64,000 nt of DNA from Lodderomyces elongisporus (lineage: Eukaryota > Ascomycota > Pichiomycetes > Serinales > Debaryomycetaceae): contig NC_083678.1 of assembly GCF_030384665.1 (NCBI RefSeq), positions 620,001-684,000 of the forward strand. The letters are read 5' to 3'. The position numbers were made by a program, and so were the translations under genes. Shown in pieces: positions 29,360 to 39,457 of this stretch. Every line of letters starts with the position of its first letter. The stretch's first letter is position 1. The notes beneath the pieces are model-generated. The model ran no database searches and was not told the DNA's origin. It saw nothing but the letters and a program-made list of their open reading frames with translations.

Positions 29360-30220
29360 CTAAAAAATCAACCCGATTAGAATAATGAACAGGGCAACGC
29401 CAATAAGGATCATTAAACAGCAAAATAATGTACCACTAGAACGTCTTTGATATCTCTGTGCACTTCGTAGTTCACTTGCAGCGTGACGTGCATTTGAACT
29501 ATAATCAAAAATATTATTCTCTATGCTATCGACTTGCAATTGTTGCTCATTAATTATTGATGATAGGTTTGAAAAGATATTATTGATTTCTTGCGTATCC
29601 TGATGAATCTGATGAATCTCACGTTCTCGTTCTTGTATCAATAGTGTTTGTTGTTCCAATTCTTCGGCATTTACGGGCTCATATGTTATTTGCACCTGCT
29701 GCTGCTGTTGTTGTTGTTGCTGTTCTCCAAATTCCTGCTCATTTGAATCCTCTAATCTTGAATCACCTTGGTCCTCATTCGGCAATTGACTCTGTTGCCT
29801 CACTTCAAATTTTTGTTGGTAATTCTTGAATTTCGCAAGACTGTCCCTAACTAACTTTACTTGTAAGCTTTCCTTCTGTTTCAAGTAATATACAGTTTCA
29901 ACATCACCATGGTCACTCTCAATTTGTTTTATTGCATCATTTAATTGCTTGACAAATTCATTCAACTTACGATACGATTCGGTACATTTCTTGAATGAAG
30001 AGCTTAATTTTTCAGCCAAAAGTTGATCTTCTTCAGCCGGCGTTTGATCGAGATTAAGAAGATCTTTGCGGATTGATGAAAGAAGAGTATGGTCAATATG
30101 ATGTAGCTGGTTTTCGATACTATCTGATAAGGCTTCGAATTCCGGGAAATCCTTGTATTTGTGGGAGGTGTTGGTAGCTACTCGTTCCAAGTCGTTATCA
30201 AATGCGTTGTTAAAGGACAT
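29360..30220 (-). CDS. PEP12: Endosomal Qa-SNARE (Pep12-type syntaxin)
   Basis: This 286-aa syntaxin has an N-terminal helical Habc-like region, a poly-Gln run coded by CAG/CAA near residue 170, and a Qa-SNARE motif from about residue 190. The zero-layer Gln sits in IINEQQLQVDSIENNIFD. The protein ends in a C-terminal membrane anchor (FCCLMILIGVALFIILIGLIF) with two Cys at its start. The order QEREREIHQIHQDTQEINNIF and the FPEFEALSDSIE start fit Pep12, which drives Golgi-to-late-endosome fusion. The vacuolar paralogue Vam3 is the main alternative. Confidence 0.75.
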   Translation of the reverse strand: MSFNNAFDNDLERVATNTSHKYKDFPEFEALSDSIENQLHHIDHTLLSSIRKDLLNLDQTPAEEDQLLAEKLSSSFKKCTESYRKLNEFVKQLNDAIKQIESDHGDVETVYYLKQKESLQVKLVRDSLAKFKNYQQKFEVRQQSQLPNEDQGDSRLEDSNEQEFGEQQQQQQQQQVQITYEPVNAEELEQQTLLIQEREREIHQIHQDTQEINNIFSNLSSIINEQQLQVDSIENNIFDYSSNARHAASELRSAQRYQRRSSGTLFCCLMILIGVALFIILIGLIF

Positions 30221-30893
30221 CGTATGGAGTGTGGTAGACGAAAGATGGGCGGAGGGGCGGAGGGGCGGAAGGGAAAGGGTATGAACTTGTAGGATAAAAC
30301 AAAATTGAAATTAAAAAAAAGCAATGATGCGCTTGGAAGAAAGAAAAGAAAAAAATTTGAAGGAAATAGAAAAGTGAATTAAAAATGGAGAAAGTGGATT
30401 GGAATCACGAAAGAAAAGATATTATTAAAAAGGTATCTGAGGTTGATGAATATACTAGGTACGTTATAAAGTGACTTGAAAGTGTCACCTAGCTCTAAAT
30501 TAGACGACTCAGGCTGTGCACTTTTTACTGAAGCACAAAGTCACAAGTGATAAGAAGTGGTAGCAATTTATATTCCAACACCAAACTAAGAATATTTGAA
30601 TAAGAAAAATAAAGAACAAAACTAAGGAAAATAAGTACAGACAATTCATGTTCACAATTAAACAACAACAACAAAAAAAAAAAATTACAACTGTAGCCAT
30701 GACTATTTAATTTATATCAAAAAGTACATTATAAATGTTTCTATAGGTATATATTTCTGTATATATATAAATGATAAGATAATGAAATATTGAAATATTG
30801 AAATATGAATGTGGTGGTGTCAAGTAGATATACCAGATGGTAGAAACCTGTGGTCATCTCTACATAAATGTATCAATTGTCTCCACGATAAAT
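30221..30893. other. Spacer between PEP12 5' end and TRR1 3' end
   Basis: It begins with three GGGGCGGA-like units at about 30244-30270 just upstream of the PEP12 start, then is AT-rich with an A-run at 30673-30685. No gene is seen. Confidence 0.5.
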
Positions 30894-31856
30894 TTAATCT
30901 TCTTGTTCCGCAATAAACTTTTCACATTCCAAAGCAGCCATACAACCGGTTCCTGCAGAGGTGATGGCTTGTCTATAGATCTTGTCCTGGACATCACCAG
31001 CAGCAAAGACACCGGCAACCGAGGTTTGTGCAGTACCTGGCTTGGTTTGAATGTAACCATCATCGTCCATCTTTAATTGGTTGGCAAAAATTTGTGTTGC
31101 TGGAATGTGGCCAATAGCGTAAAAGAGACCATTGACCTTCAACTCGGATTCTTCTTTGGTCTTGTTGTTGTAGATTTTCAAAGCTTGTAAGAGATTACCA
31201 TCACCAAGAGCTTCCTTGGCCTCTGTGTTCCACAAGATTTCCAATTTTTCATTGTTCATGGCTCTCTTTTGCATGATGCTTGATGCTCTTAACTGATCAC
31301 GTCTCACCAAAAGATAAACTTTTGAAGCATACTTTGTCAAAAACAAGGCTTCTTCACATGCAGAGTCACCTCCACCAACAACTGCCAATGGATTGTTTCT
31401 GAAAATGGGTACTGCACCATCGCACACAGCACAAGCAGAGATACCTTGTTGCCAGTATTTGTCTTCACCGGGCAAATGCATTCTCTTTGCTGAAGCACCT
31501 GTTGCAATAACGATAGCATCAGTGGTGATTGGTTCTTCGTCTTCGTTGAATTCAGTCCACAATTTAAATGGTCTTTGCGACAAGTCACATTTGGAAATGG
31601 TTTCAGTGATAATCTCGGTACCGAATCTCTCACTTTGTTCTCTCATTCGTTCCATCAATGTGGTACCGCTGATACCTTGAGGGAAACCTGGGAAGTTTTC
31701 AATATCGGTTGTAGTAGTTAATTGACCACCAGCAGCAACACCATTTGCCAACATACCTTCGTACAAGGTTGTCTTGATCTCAGCACGAGTAAGGTAGATT
31801 GCTGCGGTGTGAGCAGCTGGACCTGAGCCAATGATTGTAACTTTGTGATGAACCAT
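30894..31856 (-). CDS. TRR1: Thioredoxin reductase
   Basis: This 320-aa low-molecular-weight thioredoxin reductase has FAD-binding [13 protein letters not shown] at the N-terminus, the redox-active CAVC (Cys142, Cys145) and the NADPH-binding [13 protein letters not shown]. The C-terminal FAD block [16 protein letters not shown] closes the fold. It reduces thioredoxin with NADPH in the cytosol, feeding ribonucleotide reductase and peroxiredoxins. There is no obvious targeting extension. Two Yap1/Cap1-type sites lie upstream (see separate entries), which fits oxidative-stress induction known for TRR1 in yeasts. Confidence 0.98.
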   Translation of the reverse strand: MVHHKVTIIGSGPAAHTAAIYLTRAEIKTTLYEGMLANGVAAGGQLTTTTDIENFPGFPQGISGTTLMERMREQSERFGTEIITETISKCDLSQRPFKLWTEFNEDEEPITTDAIVIATGASAKRMHLPGEDKYWQQGISACAVCDGAVPIFRNNPLAVVGGGDSACEEALFLTKYASKVYLLVRRDQLRASSIMQKRAMNNEKLEILWNTEAKEALGDGNLLQALKIYNNKTKEESELKVNGLFYAIGHIPATQIFANQLKMDDDGYIQTKPGTAQTSVAGVFAAGDVQDKIYRQAITSAGTGCMAALECEKFIAEQED

Positions 31857-32170
31857 TCTGACGTGTTGTGCAAAGAAATGGTTATATCTATTGGATTTAA
31901 AAAGTAAAGAACTAATTTTGGTTTCTTGTTTTATGTTCTTGTTGTTCTAAGTAGTGATGGAAAAAAAAAATTTGAAAAAAAAAAGAAAACAACCAAACTC
32001 GAATGTGTTAAAATTGTTGGATGAAATGGTGGGGCTAGATATGGGTATTTATAATTTCGGCTGGAATTTGCATTTGCACCTGCACTCGCACTCGCACTCG
32101 CACTAATAGACAAAAAAAAAAAATTAACAAGAAATTACCGAGAAACAAACGAAATCGGAGAACTATTAGA

Positions 32171-32177
32171 TTACTAA
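32171..32177. promoter_or_regulatory. Yap1/Cap1-type element TTACTAA (proximal)
   Basis: A perfect TTACTAA about 315 bp upstream of the TRR1 ATG. TTACTAA is the established recognition sequence of the Yap1/Cap1 bZIP regulator, and TRR1 is a classic target. Confidence 0.5.
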
Positions 32178-32486
32178 ACATTTGAGAGTTATGTTACACT
32201 AGAGTTTCCTCATTAAAAAAAAGAAAGAAAGAAAGAAAGAAAGAAAGACTACGTTCTATTAGATCTAAAAGAACACTCTAGGTGTCATGCCGTACGATAT
32301 ATCCAGATTGAATACTTCATAATTTTTTCTTTGTTTTCCTCTATTCATGCATGCTTACTCTATCCGCTAGGTTCATCTAGACATTACTTTAGTACTTGAG
32401 AAAAAACACATGTATTAAAAAAGAAATACAAAAGATCACTAATCATTGTGCGGAATCTAGACCTGTATCTGTATTTGTAGAGTATG

Positions 32487-32526
<40 letters not shown>

Positions 32527-32558
32527 ACCAGTGCGCACTACCCACTCCAATACTGTGC

Positions 32559-32565
32559 TTACTAA
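32559..32565. promoter_or_regulatory. Yap1/Cap1-type element TTACTAA (distal)
   Basis: A second perfect TTACTAA about 700 bp upstream of the TRR1 ATG and within the same spacer. Its distance makes a role less certain than for the proximal copy. Confidence 0.35.
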
Positions 32566-32794
32566 ATAATTTGCTTGTTCTAAAACGTCTCTGGCTTCAT
32601 AAAGTTAGTCACGTGATAATAATATGTGAGTCTAAAAAACTTGGTCTGTATGTTACTTATATATATGCAATAAATATTGGTAACTGCTTGCTCCAGACTT
32701 TAAATACCGTACTTTTGTTATTTTTTTCCTCCCCCTCAGTTCCTTTGGATGTAGATAAACATACATCAAATGTGTTTATCATTCATTTATTCTG

Positions 32795-33292
32795 TCAGCT
32801 TAGTACAAATTGCTTGACAACGGGACTTTTCTGCATCACTGGGTTCAATAACACACTACTCAAGAACCATTGAATACTTTTTCTTCTCTCCTCAAGCCAA
32901 CTATTGCTCATCAATACCCGGTCAACACTAATTACATCTTTCGGTGGTGGCTGCGGTATAACTATTTCCTTATCCTCACTATAATATTCTTCTAAGTCTG
33001 CCCACAATTGCAAAATCTCTCTATATCGTTTGTATATGGTAACAGTTGAGTAACTCAAATCGTTGATTGTGATCTTAATCTGCCACACAACATACAGTTT
33101 ACCCCTAAAAGCCCATGCCCCCTGACCTGTAACAAGATGGTGGTCTCCTATTTTAACATCTGTAATGTGACTAATATGGTTCTTGGTGTGTGATTCAATG
33201 GTCTCACCATCTCGTAGTTCAATCGGAAGCGGTAGTATATTATTTAATTGTGAAGCAGACCTTTCTCGTCTCTTTGGTCTATCAAGCGGCAT
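32795..33292 (-). CDS. YPT35: PX-domain protein, Ypt35-like
   Basis: This 165-aa protein is almost entirely a PX domain. VWQIKITINDLSYSTVTIYKRY supplies the phosphoinositide-contacting Arg-Tyr, then IPQPPPKD gives the proline-rich loop. SWLEERRKSIQWFLSSVLLNPVMQKS closes the domain in a way seen in single-domain sorting PX proteins. PX domains bind PI3P on endosomes and vacuoles. Yeast Ypt35 is a short endosomal PX protein that recruits Vps13 to membrane contacts. The size fits Ypt35, but other small PX proteins cannot be excluded. Divergent from a small ORF 68 bp away. Confidence 0.7.
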   Translation of the reverse strand: MPLDRPKRRERSASQLNNILPLPIELRDGETIESHTKNHISHITDVKIGDHHLVTGQGAWAFRGKLYVVWQIKITINDLSYSTVTIYKRYREILQLWADLEEYYSEDKEIVIPQPPPKDVISVDRVLMSNSWLEERRKSIQWFLSSVLLNPVMQKSPVVKQFVLS

Positions 33293-33836
33293 ACTAGCTC
33301 TTATGGAATATTTGCTGATTGGAAAAAAAATGTGGCACCAGATGGTATAGCTAATAAAATATGGAATCTAGTCAAGTTCAAGTTTTAGATTCAGTTGTAG
33401 TAGCAACTATAATTGTGAGTATAGTTGTAATGGTAATCATGAAAATGTATGTAACAATAGCAAGAGTAGTAGGTGGTGCCTACTACAACAATGGTTTCTT
33501 GTCCAAGCACCCTTTCTCCTCAGAGATGATAACGATGTTGATATCTTTGTGGAATGGAGTTGTGTTTTTAATCTATCTTCTTTTTTGAAGTCTTTTAATC
33601 TTTTAGTCTTTTAATCTTTTATTTTAGTTTTTTTATTTTTTTCTATTCTTTGCTCTTCTATCTTCGATTGTGGGGCGGCCACTAACTGTAGGTAAACATT
33701 GCGAAATATCAAATCTTGAATTCTTTGGTCATCTTAGTTTTCATTCTCGGGCTTTTCCACCTTTACATCGCATATTCTTCTACTGTTATTACAGATTCGT
33801 ACATTTTCGTAACGAGAGCCACCAACATAGTACCGG
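33293..33836. other. Spacer containing a small ORF between YPT35 and N7BML
   Basis: Apart from the small membrane ORF at 33361-33588 it holds repeated CTTTTAAT-like T-rich sequence at 33590-33630. This is the presumed leader of the downstream gene. Confidence 0.5.
33361..33588 (+). CDS. Possible 75-aa membrane protein
   Basis: A true ATG opens a 75-codon frame with two hydrophobic stretches (VVVATIIVSIVVMVIM and MITMLISLWNGVVFLIYLLF) around a polar loop GGAYYNNGFLSKHPFSS. The start lies only 68 bp from the divergent YPT35 start. I recognise no family. The first half is coded by GTA/ATA-rich DNA that could give a hydrophobic frame by chance, so the call is tentative. A conserved frame in relatives would decide it. 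Confidence 0.35.
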   Translation: MESSQVQVLDSVVVATIIVSIVVMVIMKMYVTIARVVGGAYYNNGFLSKHPFSSEMITMLISLWNGVVFLIYLLF

Positions 33837-34544
33837 ATGGATATAATAAGACGCAAGTACTCTCCCTGGAAGATTCTTCAGCACAAATGGCAAGCACGTA
33901 GGGACATTCCGTTCCGTCGAAAGTTTTTTGTTGGATACGACCTTTATGGCAATACTTATTGGGAATTTACTGAGGATAAGAATATGTCGAGGTTAAGGCG
34001 CAAGATGCAACCTTTGAGACAAGAGTTATTTGAAGTTGATTATTTTAAAACTGTACCTCCACAGTGGCTACAATGGCTTAGAAGGACTAGGGATAAAGTT
34101 CCAACGCTAGAGGAGTTGATACAGGATCAAATGAGACAAGAAAGGATGAAGATGCTAGCGGCTTCAGCGGATGAAAAATGGAAATTGGAAAAGATGAGGT
34201 TGGAGCAGATTGAAAAGATGAAATTGCAAACGGAATTGGACAGAGTTAAACAGGAACAAATACCAGCCAATGAGAAGCAAAACAATCTTGATCAAACTGA
34301 ACTAGAGTCGCTGCAAGCACCGAAGTTACTGCACACGGACCACGCACCAGAGTTTGACCCATGGAAACAAGCGGATGAGAGTCGAGATAAAGATCCAATA
34401 CAATCGGCTTCTTTAAGTCCACAAAATCCTGCTGCAGCTACGGAGGTGCCTAGAGAAAGTGAAATTGAAAATCCATGGAAACAAGCGGATGAATCAAGGG
34501 ATAAAGATCCTATTGAGGTTGCTTCAATCAAACCCAGACAATAA
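33837..34544 (+). CDS. Complex I assembly factor of the N7BML/NDUFAF2 (B17.2-like) family
   Basis: This 235-aa protein carries the B17.2-like signature: KFFVGYDLYGNTYWEF, a basic middle, then VPPQWLQWLRRTRDKVPTLE with the conserved PP-W-WLRRTR motif. NDUFAF2 (mimitin) acts late in assembly of mitochondrial NADH:ubiquinone oxidoreductase. A Met/Lys/Glu-rich helix follows, then a C-terminal tail holding a direct repeat: DPWKQADESRDKDPI at about residues 176-190 and NPWKQADESRDKDPI at about 213-227. The repeat is not part of the family fold. Presence of this gene implies an organism with complex I. Confidence 0.85.
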   Translation: MDIIRRKYSPWKILQHKWQARRDIPFRRKFFVGYDLYGNTYWEFTEDKNMSRLRRKMQPLRQELFEVDYFKTVPPQWLQWLRRTRDKVPTLEELIQDQMRQERMKMLAASADEKWKLEKMRLEQIEKMKLQTELDRVKQEQIPANEKQNNLDQTELESLQAPKLLHTDHAPEFDPWKQADESRDKDPIQSASLSPQNPAAATEVPRESEIENPWKQADESRDKDPIEVASIKPRQ

Positions 34545-34794
34545 AAGTCTTTAATAGAAAAGAAATTGCCCAGTTTCACATGGATGGGACTGAAATTCTT
34601 ACTTTTTGTTTTTCTTTAGTAAATAGAATCGTTGAAAAGCCAATGTACAAATATTTAAGACATATTTAATATACTTCTACATAAAAACTCTTTTTTTAAA
34701 TTCTCAATGGTTTATACACTTTCTAAAAACTCAAGACAAAAACAAAGACAATGGAAAAGACAAAGACAAAGTGGCTGCAAAAAGAAAACAGTTC

Positions 34795-36024
34795 TTACTC
34801 CAACACTTTGTTCAAAAATTTGACAATCTTGACAATGCCAAAATACTTGACTTCATCTAAATCACTCAATTTCAAATTCGGATCATCGTTTACTTTGTTC
34901 ACAATTTCGTTTTCAAAGTTCAACGACCCAACATGAACACCCCATGGCTCTATTATGACATCGACATATGGCCCATTTGGCTCTTCTCTTTTGTACTCAT
35001 GAACGTGTGGATCAAATATACCACGCGAGTCTTGCTTAGGTTTAGGTAATCTCGAGTCCACTGCGTATTTGGCAAACTCAATGATATCATCCAAGAATGA
35101 CTCGTGTTCACCAGCAATAACAAACACTGAATACCCCGGTTTGGAAAATGTAGGAATTTGGTCCCAGTCACTTTGTTTATATGGACAATTACCCGGTGAT
35201 ACTGTTAATGTTTTGTGGTTCAACTCACCTTTCAATGCTTGAGCTCTTGATGCTTGAGAAAACCAAGAATATTGTATAAGGTCCTTTTTTTCATTGTCAT
35301 GATAAGAGTGCCCTGGAGTGTGTTGTACTTTATCTGCAGCAAGCTTCACCCAGGGACTGAGCAACACCAAGGACCTTGGGTATGTCCATGAGCCTCCTTG
35401 TTCGCTATGTATCCATTGGGTAAATGTTACTGCGAGATGTCCTCCTGCTGAATCACCAGCAAGGATAATATTGGTGTTGCCTTCTTGTTCAGTGAGTCTT
35501 TTGTAAGTTGCAGCCAATTCATAAAGTTGCGTAGTCAATTTATACCCATTTGATGCCAAGCTGTAATCTAATAAAAGTACAGAGAGCCTGGCTCTTTTGG
35601 CTGGGTCCACTAATTGATAGATACTCAACAATCCCTCAATCTGGGCAATCAAGGTTTGTCCGTAATAACCACCGCCGTGGAGATAGATAATAATTGGGTC
35701 ATCTGGTTTTCTGTTTGGCGCCTCATTGATCCAAATACTTTGTTGGTCATACCGTTTGTTGTAATTGTGCAAGTTCTTGACTATGCCAGGGTACAAGTTA
35801 CCAATAATGTTGTTGAGCAAGAAAGGGTTGGTATAAAGTGTGAGGTATTTGGCATCTGGAATGGGAAGCGATAGTTGCTTTCTGAAGAATAAGAGCTTCA
35901 ATGACTGTTTCAATGAATGCTTGTATTTGGGATTGATACCGCCAAGTATGGGGTAAGTAAGGATGAGAATCGCTGCCTCAAGAAAGAAGGTGATGATAAC
36001 CCAGATACCTTGTAAGGAGATCAT
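34795..36024 (-). CDS. Membrane-anchored alpha/beta hydrolase, Say1-like sterol deacetylase candidate
   Basis: This 409-aa esterase of the hormone-sensitive-lipase class has an N-terminal hydrophobic anchor (about residues 5-27). The oxyanion-hole motif is YLHGGGYYG (near 113-121), the nucleophile elbow is GDSAGGH (near 196), and a late His lies in EPWGVHVGS. In S. cerevisiae the ER protein Say1 has this layout and removes acetyl groups from sterols and detoxifies some alcohols. The architecture and length (424 aa in Say1) fit, but several related esterases exist in Candida-clade yeasts, so the substrate is inferred. Convergent with N7BML. Confidence 0.65.
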   Translation of the reverse strand: MISLQGIWVIITFFLEAAILILTYPILGGINPKYKHSLKQSLKLLFFRKQLSLPIPDAKYLTLYTNPFLLNNIIGNLYPGIVKNLHNYNKRYDQQSIWINEAPNRKPDDPIIIYLHGGGYYGQTLIAQIEGLLSIYQLVDPAKRARLSVLLLDYSLASNGYKLTTQLYELAATYKRLTEQEGNTNIILAGDSAGGHLAVTFTQWIHSEQGGSWTYPRSLVLLSPWVKLAADKVQHTPGHSYHDNEKKDLIQYSWFSQASRAQALKGELNHKTLTVSPGNCPYKQSDWDQIPTFSKPGYSVFVIAGEHESFLDDIIEFAKYAVDSRLPKPKQDSRGIFDPHVHEYKREEPNGPYVDVIIEPWGVHVGSLNFENEIVNKVNDDPNLKLSDLDEVKYFGIVKIVKFLNKVLE

Positions 36025-36654
36025 TATGAGAGTGTTTTCTTTATTTTCTTCCTTTCTTTTCTTCTGATTGAGTTTTTTGATTGATAAAGGGTGTTGATAT
36101 AGCTATGAATTCAAACCGTCAATTATGACTGTTGTTTTTTTTCCCCCTTTCAAATACAATTGTTAGACTAACCTATCAATCTACATATATATATATATAT
36201 ATATATTGCAAACGCCATACTAAATGAAGGTGGATCTTGGCGTTACAATTGTACGGATAAACTGGAATAACAAGTATTGCAAGTAAACTAATACAATAGT
36301 TTCAACAGCAATCGAAGATACTCATTGGCTTACTAATCCACACGTTTGTCTTTGTTTTGTTGGTTTATGGCACAACTTGCTTATCAATTTAAGAGAGAAG
36401 AAAAAAGTGTGGTTCATTGCCGGGTTTAGAACATGTTGGAACATAATCTGTGAGAGGGAAAGAAGAAGAAGAAGAAGAAGAAGAAGAAGAAAGAAATTAC
36501 TTCTTAATAGCACAGAAAGATTGCTAAAATTAAACAATTAATTAACCCGCTATCGGTGTTAACTTTTCTTTTTATATCTTAATTTCATTTTGTGCTATCT
36601 AGCAATTAAATAGCTATGGAGCCTCTTAGGGGTAAAGTGGGGAGGCGGGGAGGC

Positions 36655-36681
36655 GTGTGTGTGTGTGTGTGTGTGTGTGTG
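36655..36681. repeat. GT microsatellite
   Basis: About thirteen GT dinucleotides in a row, preceded by GGGGAGGCGGGGAGGC. Simple repeat without coding role. Confidence 0.95.
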
Positions 36682-37287
36682 AAATTCTACAGAGCCTTCC
36701 AAAACTTTACAAACTGTGCAAATAGGGGATAAAGGAGTTGAAAGTTTGTAAGCTTGAGTTTAAATAGGGGAAAAAAAAAGAAAAAGAAAAAAAAAAAGAA
36801 GATGAAGAATAAAATAAAACTGAAGAACAACCAACTACATTGTCTTTTGGAACATTGAACTTGTCACATACTTAATTTAAGATAATCAGTATGGAACAGA
36901 TGCAATGGAAGGTTTGAATTGGTTACTATGATACAAAGCCTTCACAACAAAAACCTAATGCCCTTGCCCTGAAGACGCGTTTCTTATTAGCAAATTAGCA
37001 AATTAGCGTATTAGCGAACTCAAAACAAAAAGTAGAAGGAAGTCAAAACACGAAGATTGTCTCACAATGATAACAATAAGAAATGGAAATAGATTATTAA
37101 GGCAATGTATACATTTCGACACGAACCGCTAATCTCGATATTGACTAGTTTTGTACCAACGACCTTCTCTTTCAAATTTTGTTTTATATACTTTTGTTTG
37201 TTTGATTGATTGATTGATTGTTTGTTTATCTGTCTGTTTGTTTGCACCATTTACTTTAGCCACACCAGTGTTGAAGATCATGCATCT

Positions 37288-37370
37288 TACGGAGTTAATA
37301 ACTATGTGATTACGGAGTTAAGAATTATATGATTACGGAGTTAAGAATCATATGATTATGGAGTTAATCT
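37288..37370. repeat. 23-bp tandem repeat, 3.6 copies
   Basis: Three adjacent 23-bp units begin at 37288, 37311 and 37334 with TACGGAGTTAA and end ATGAT or GTGAT. A partial fourth starts at 37357 as TATGGAGTTAAT. Units differ by one to four bases. There is no overlap with a coding frame. Confidence 0.9.
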
Positions 37371-37528
37371 TAATTACCTAAAGTGAAACGTATGGAAGGA
37401 TACGATTATACAAATTGGATATGTATAAGGATTTGGGAGAATATATAAAGTGATATATTCCCCAATAATAGTTTTTGTAGTTTATAGTTTTATAAAGTAT
37501 CAAATTGTGATAACAAAAGTAGTACAAA

Positions 37529-37591
37529 ATGTCTGAACGGATCCTTACATTACAACAACCAGCTCTTAATTGTCCAAAAAAAAAAAATTAA
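37529..37591 (+). CDS. Possible 20-codon ORF with promoter-like upstream sequence
   Basis: A TATATAA box at 37441-37447 and an A-rich AAA-ATG start context precede a 20-codon frame that opens MSERILTLQQPALNC. It ends just after a run of twelve A (37576-37587). If one A were missing, the frame would run on for 26 further codons to a TAG at about 37670, after a pyrimidine tract resembling an acceptor site. This could be a microprotein, a uORF of a non-coding transcript, or chance. I cannot support a function. Confidence 0.2.
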   Translation: MSERILTLQQPALNCPKKKN

Positions 37592-37844
37592 AGTAAAACC
37601 CAATACATTTGCAGCAACTATTAGTACTTCGACTAGTAAAAGTTTCACCATACCTCTTTTCTTTTAGTGGCCCCACAACTTAGACTCTGCCGTAAGCGGA
37701 AAATTCATGATGACCTGAACCAGTAGATTTACAAACTTCAAAAAGAAATTATAAAAATACATGTGTATATAGATATATATATATATATATATATATGTAT
37801 ACATAAAATACAATGCGAGTTCCTGCGTAATGGACCCGCCCCTA

Positions 37845-37858
37845 AAATCACGTGATTT
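37845..37858. promoter_or_regulatory. Perfect 14-bp palindrome with CACGTG E-box
   Basis: AAATCACGTGATTT is a perfect palindrome centred on CACGTG, with the TCACGTGA core preferred by Cbf1-type bHLH proteins in yeasts. It sits about 1.6 kb before STE20 and 1.8 kb before the SAY1-like gene, so its target is unclear. Confidence 0.35.
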
Positions 37859-39457
37859 GAATATATTTATATATACATATATATACTATGTTTGTTTTCT
37901 GTTTCTCAAAGAAGTAAAAGAATGGAGGTGGGGGAAGTGGTGAGGCGGTGAGGGGCGGAAGAGGTTAGGCAAAGAAGTTGAATGAACTTGTCGTCTCTAT
38001 CGTCAAAAATTTAGGAAATAAATATCAGGGACCTCGTTTCCTATTTCCCACCTGCAGCATCTCCTACTCCTTCTTCCCCAACACACATTCAAACATACAT
38101 GCACACATACATACACAAACTGAATACAGCTGTGGTTTCTAATATCTTCTCTTACTGAGTAAGCATATATAGTATGTACAATTATCCCCTGAAACAAAAG
38201 GTGTAAGATTTTGAGTTCCATCCATTGTGGGAATGGTGAAGCACAAAAGACAATGAAAGAAAACAGTTGGTGAAGAAGGAATGCAATGTTAGAGAAGAGG
38301 TGGCTCGTGGGAGGTGGAAAAAAAGAAGAGAATGTTGAAAAGGGGAAGAAGTGAAATCAAAGAAATATACGGATGAGGTTAGGTGAGGTGAGGTGAGGTG
38401 AGGTGGTTTGATTTGATTATAATACTTGATTCGCTTCAAATGCTTATTAGTTTCTTTTTTTTTTTTTGCTTTTTCATTTCCCATTCCATAAATGACATGT
38501 ACATAGTAATCATTGTTTGAGACTTGAGGTTGAATCTGAACAAGTATAAGACTCGTACAACCACCAACAACACACAACAATTTTCTTTTTTTTTTTTTGT
38601 TCAACTAAAAAAAGTAGATAGAACTCCAACCTCAACTGTGTATACAAGGGGTGAACTATGTGTATATCTCTTTTTTAATTCTAATTTCCCCTTATCTTGC
38701 AATATTTGTAAATGTTGTCTCTCTGGAGATACCCAGAATGACCATGACAAAAGGGGAACCACAGATATAGACAGGACGAGGAAAAAATAATAAAAATAAA
38801 AATAAAAATAAAAATAAAGGAAAAGGGAAAGACAAATTCTTTTTTTATTTTTTTTTGTTTAAATTTTTTTTTTTTATTTTTTTTTTTCCTTTTTGGTTTT
38901 CCACGTTGAAAAGGTATACAAGATAAATCGCAGAAAACTAGCCCCACCAATACCAACACCAATACCAACATCAACACCAATACCAACATCAACACCAATA
39001 CCAACAACAACACTGACATCATCAACTGTAATAACTCAAACACCATTTACAACACACTTGTATTCTTTTTCTATTACCAATACCATCACAACTGCGACTA
39101 CTTATAATACTCACCAGTTGCGTTAAACATATACACAATACAATACAATACAATATAGAACGAGACAGGACAATCAATATTGTTACTATCCACAACTACT
39201 AGTTTAAAACAGTATAAACTATTATAGGGCTGTTTTTCTTATTGAAAAATTATTATTACAAAATAAAGTGGACCAAAGCACATCTTTTTCAATTCACTAC
39301 AACAGGCTATTTCTTATATCGATTATTCTTTCTGGTAAAAAGAGACAAACTAACAAAAAATTACTGTTAGCCAACACCTTAGTAGCCATAGCTTCCACAT
39401 TTCAACTTAATCCAGCCACTCGTTTGATAAAATAGAAGAAGTTTATAAGTCATATTA

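Larger units (their letters stand above)
31857..32794. other. TRR1 promoter region and YPT35 3' flank
   Basis: The spacer contains a GAAA microsatellite at about 32221-32247, a TA run at 32494-32523, the two TTACTAA sites and a TCACGTGA-like E-box near 32608. No gene is supported. Confidence 0.55.
36025..39457. other. 3.4-kb gene-poor spacer upstream of both SAY1-like and STE20
   Basis: This is the largest gap in the window. It contains a TA run (36186-36206), a GAA run antisense at about 36464-36489, a GT run (36655-36681), an ACGCGT at 36975-36980, a 23-bp repeat (37288-37370), a 20-codon ORF with promoter-like upstream DNA (37529), an E-box palindrome (37845-37858), a GGTGA repeat (about 38376-38404), long T-runs (38840-38890) and an ACCAATACCAACA-type repeat (38946-39010). 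No tRNA and no conserved protein-coding frame was found. A long regulatory region for STE20 is the simplest reading. Confidence 0.6.

Noticed and set aside
38893..39126. Pro/Thr-rich frame just upstream of STE20
   Set aside because: It has no ATG, is coded by the ACCAATACCAACA repeat, and sits in the probable STE20 leader.
36025..39457. A centromere in the 3.4-kb gap
   Set aside because: No long inverted repeats or other structured flanks were seen. Simple repeats and a gene gap alone do not support it.
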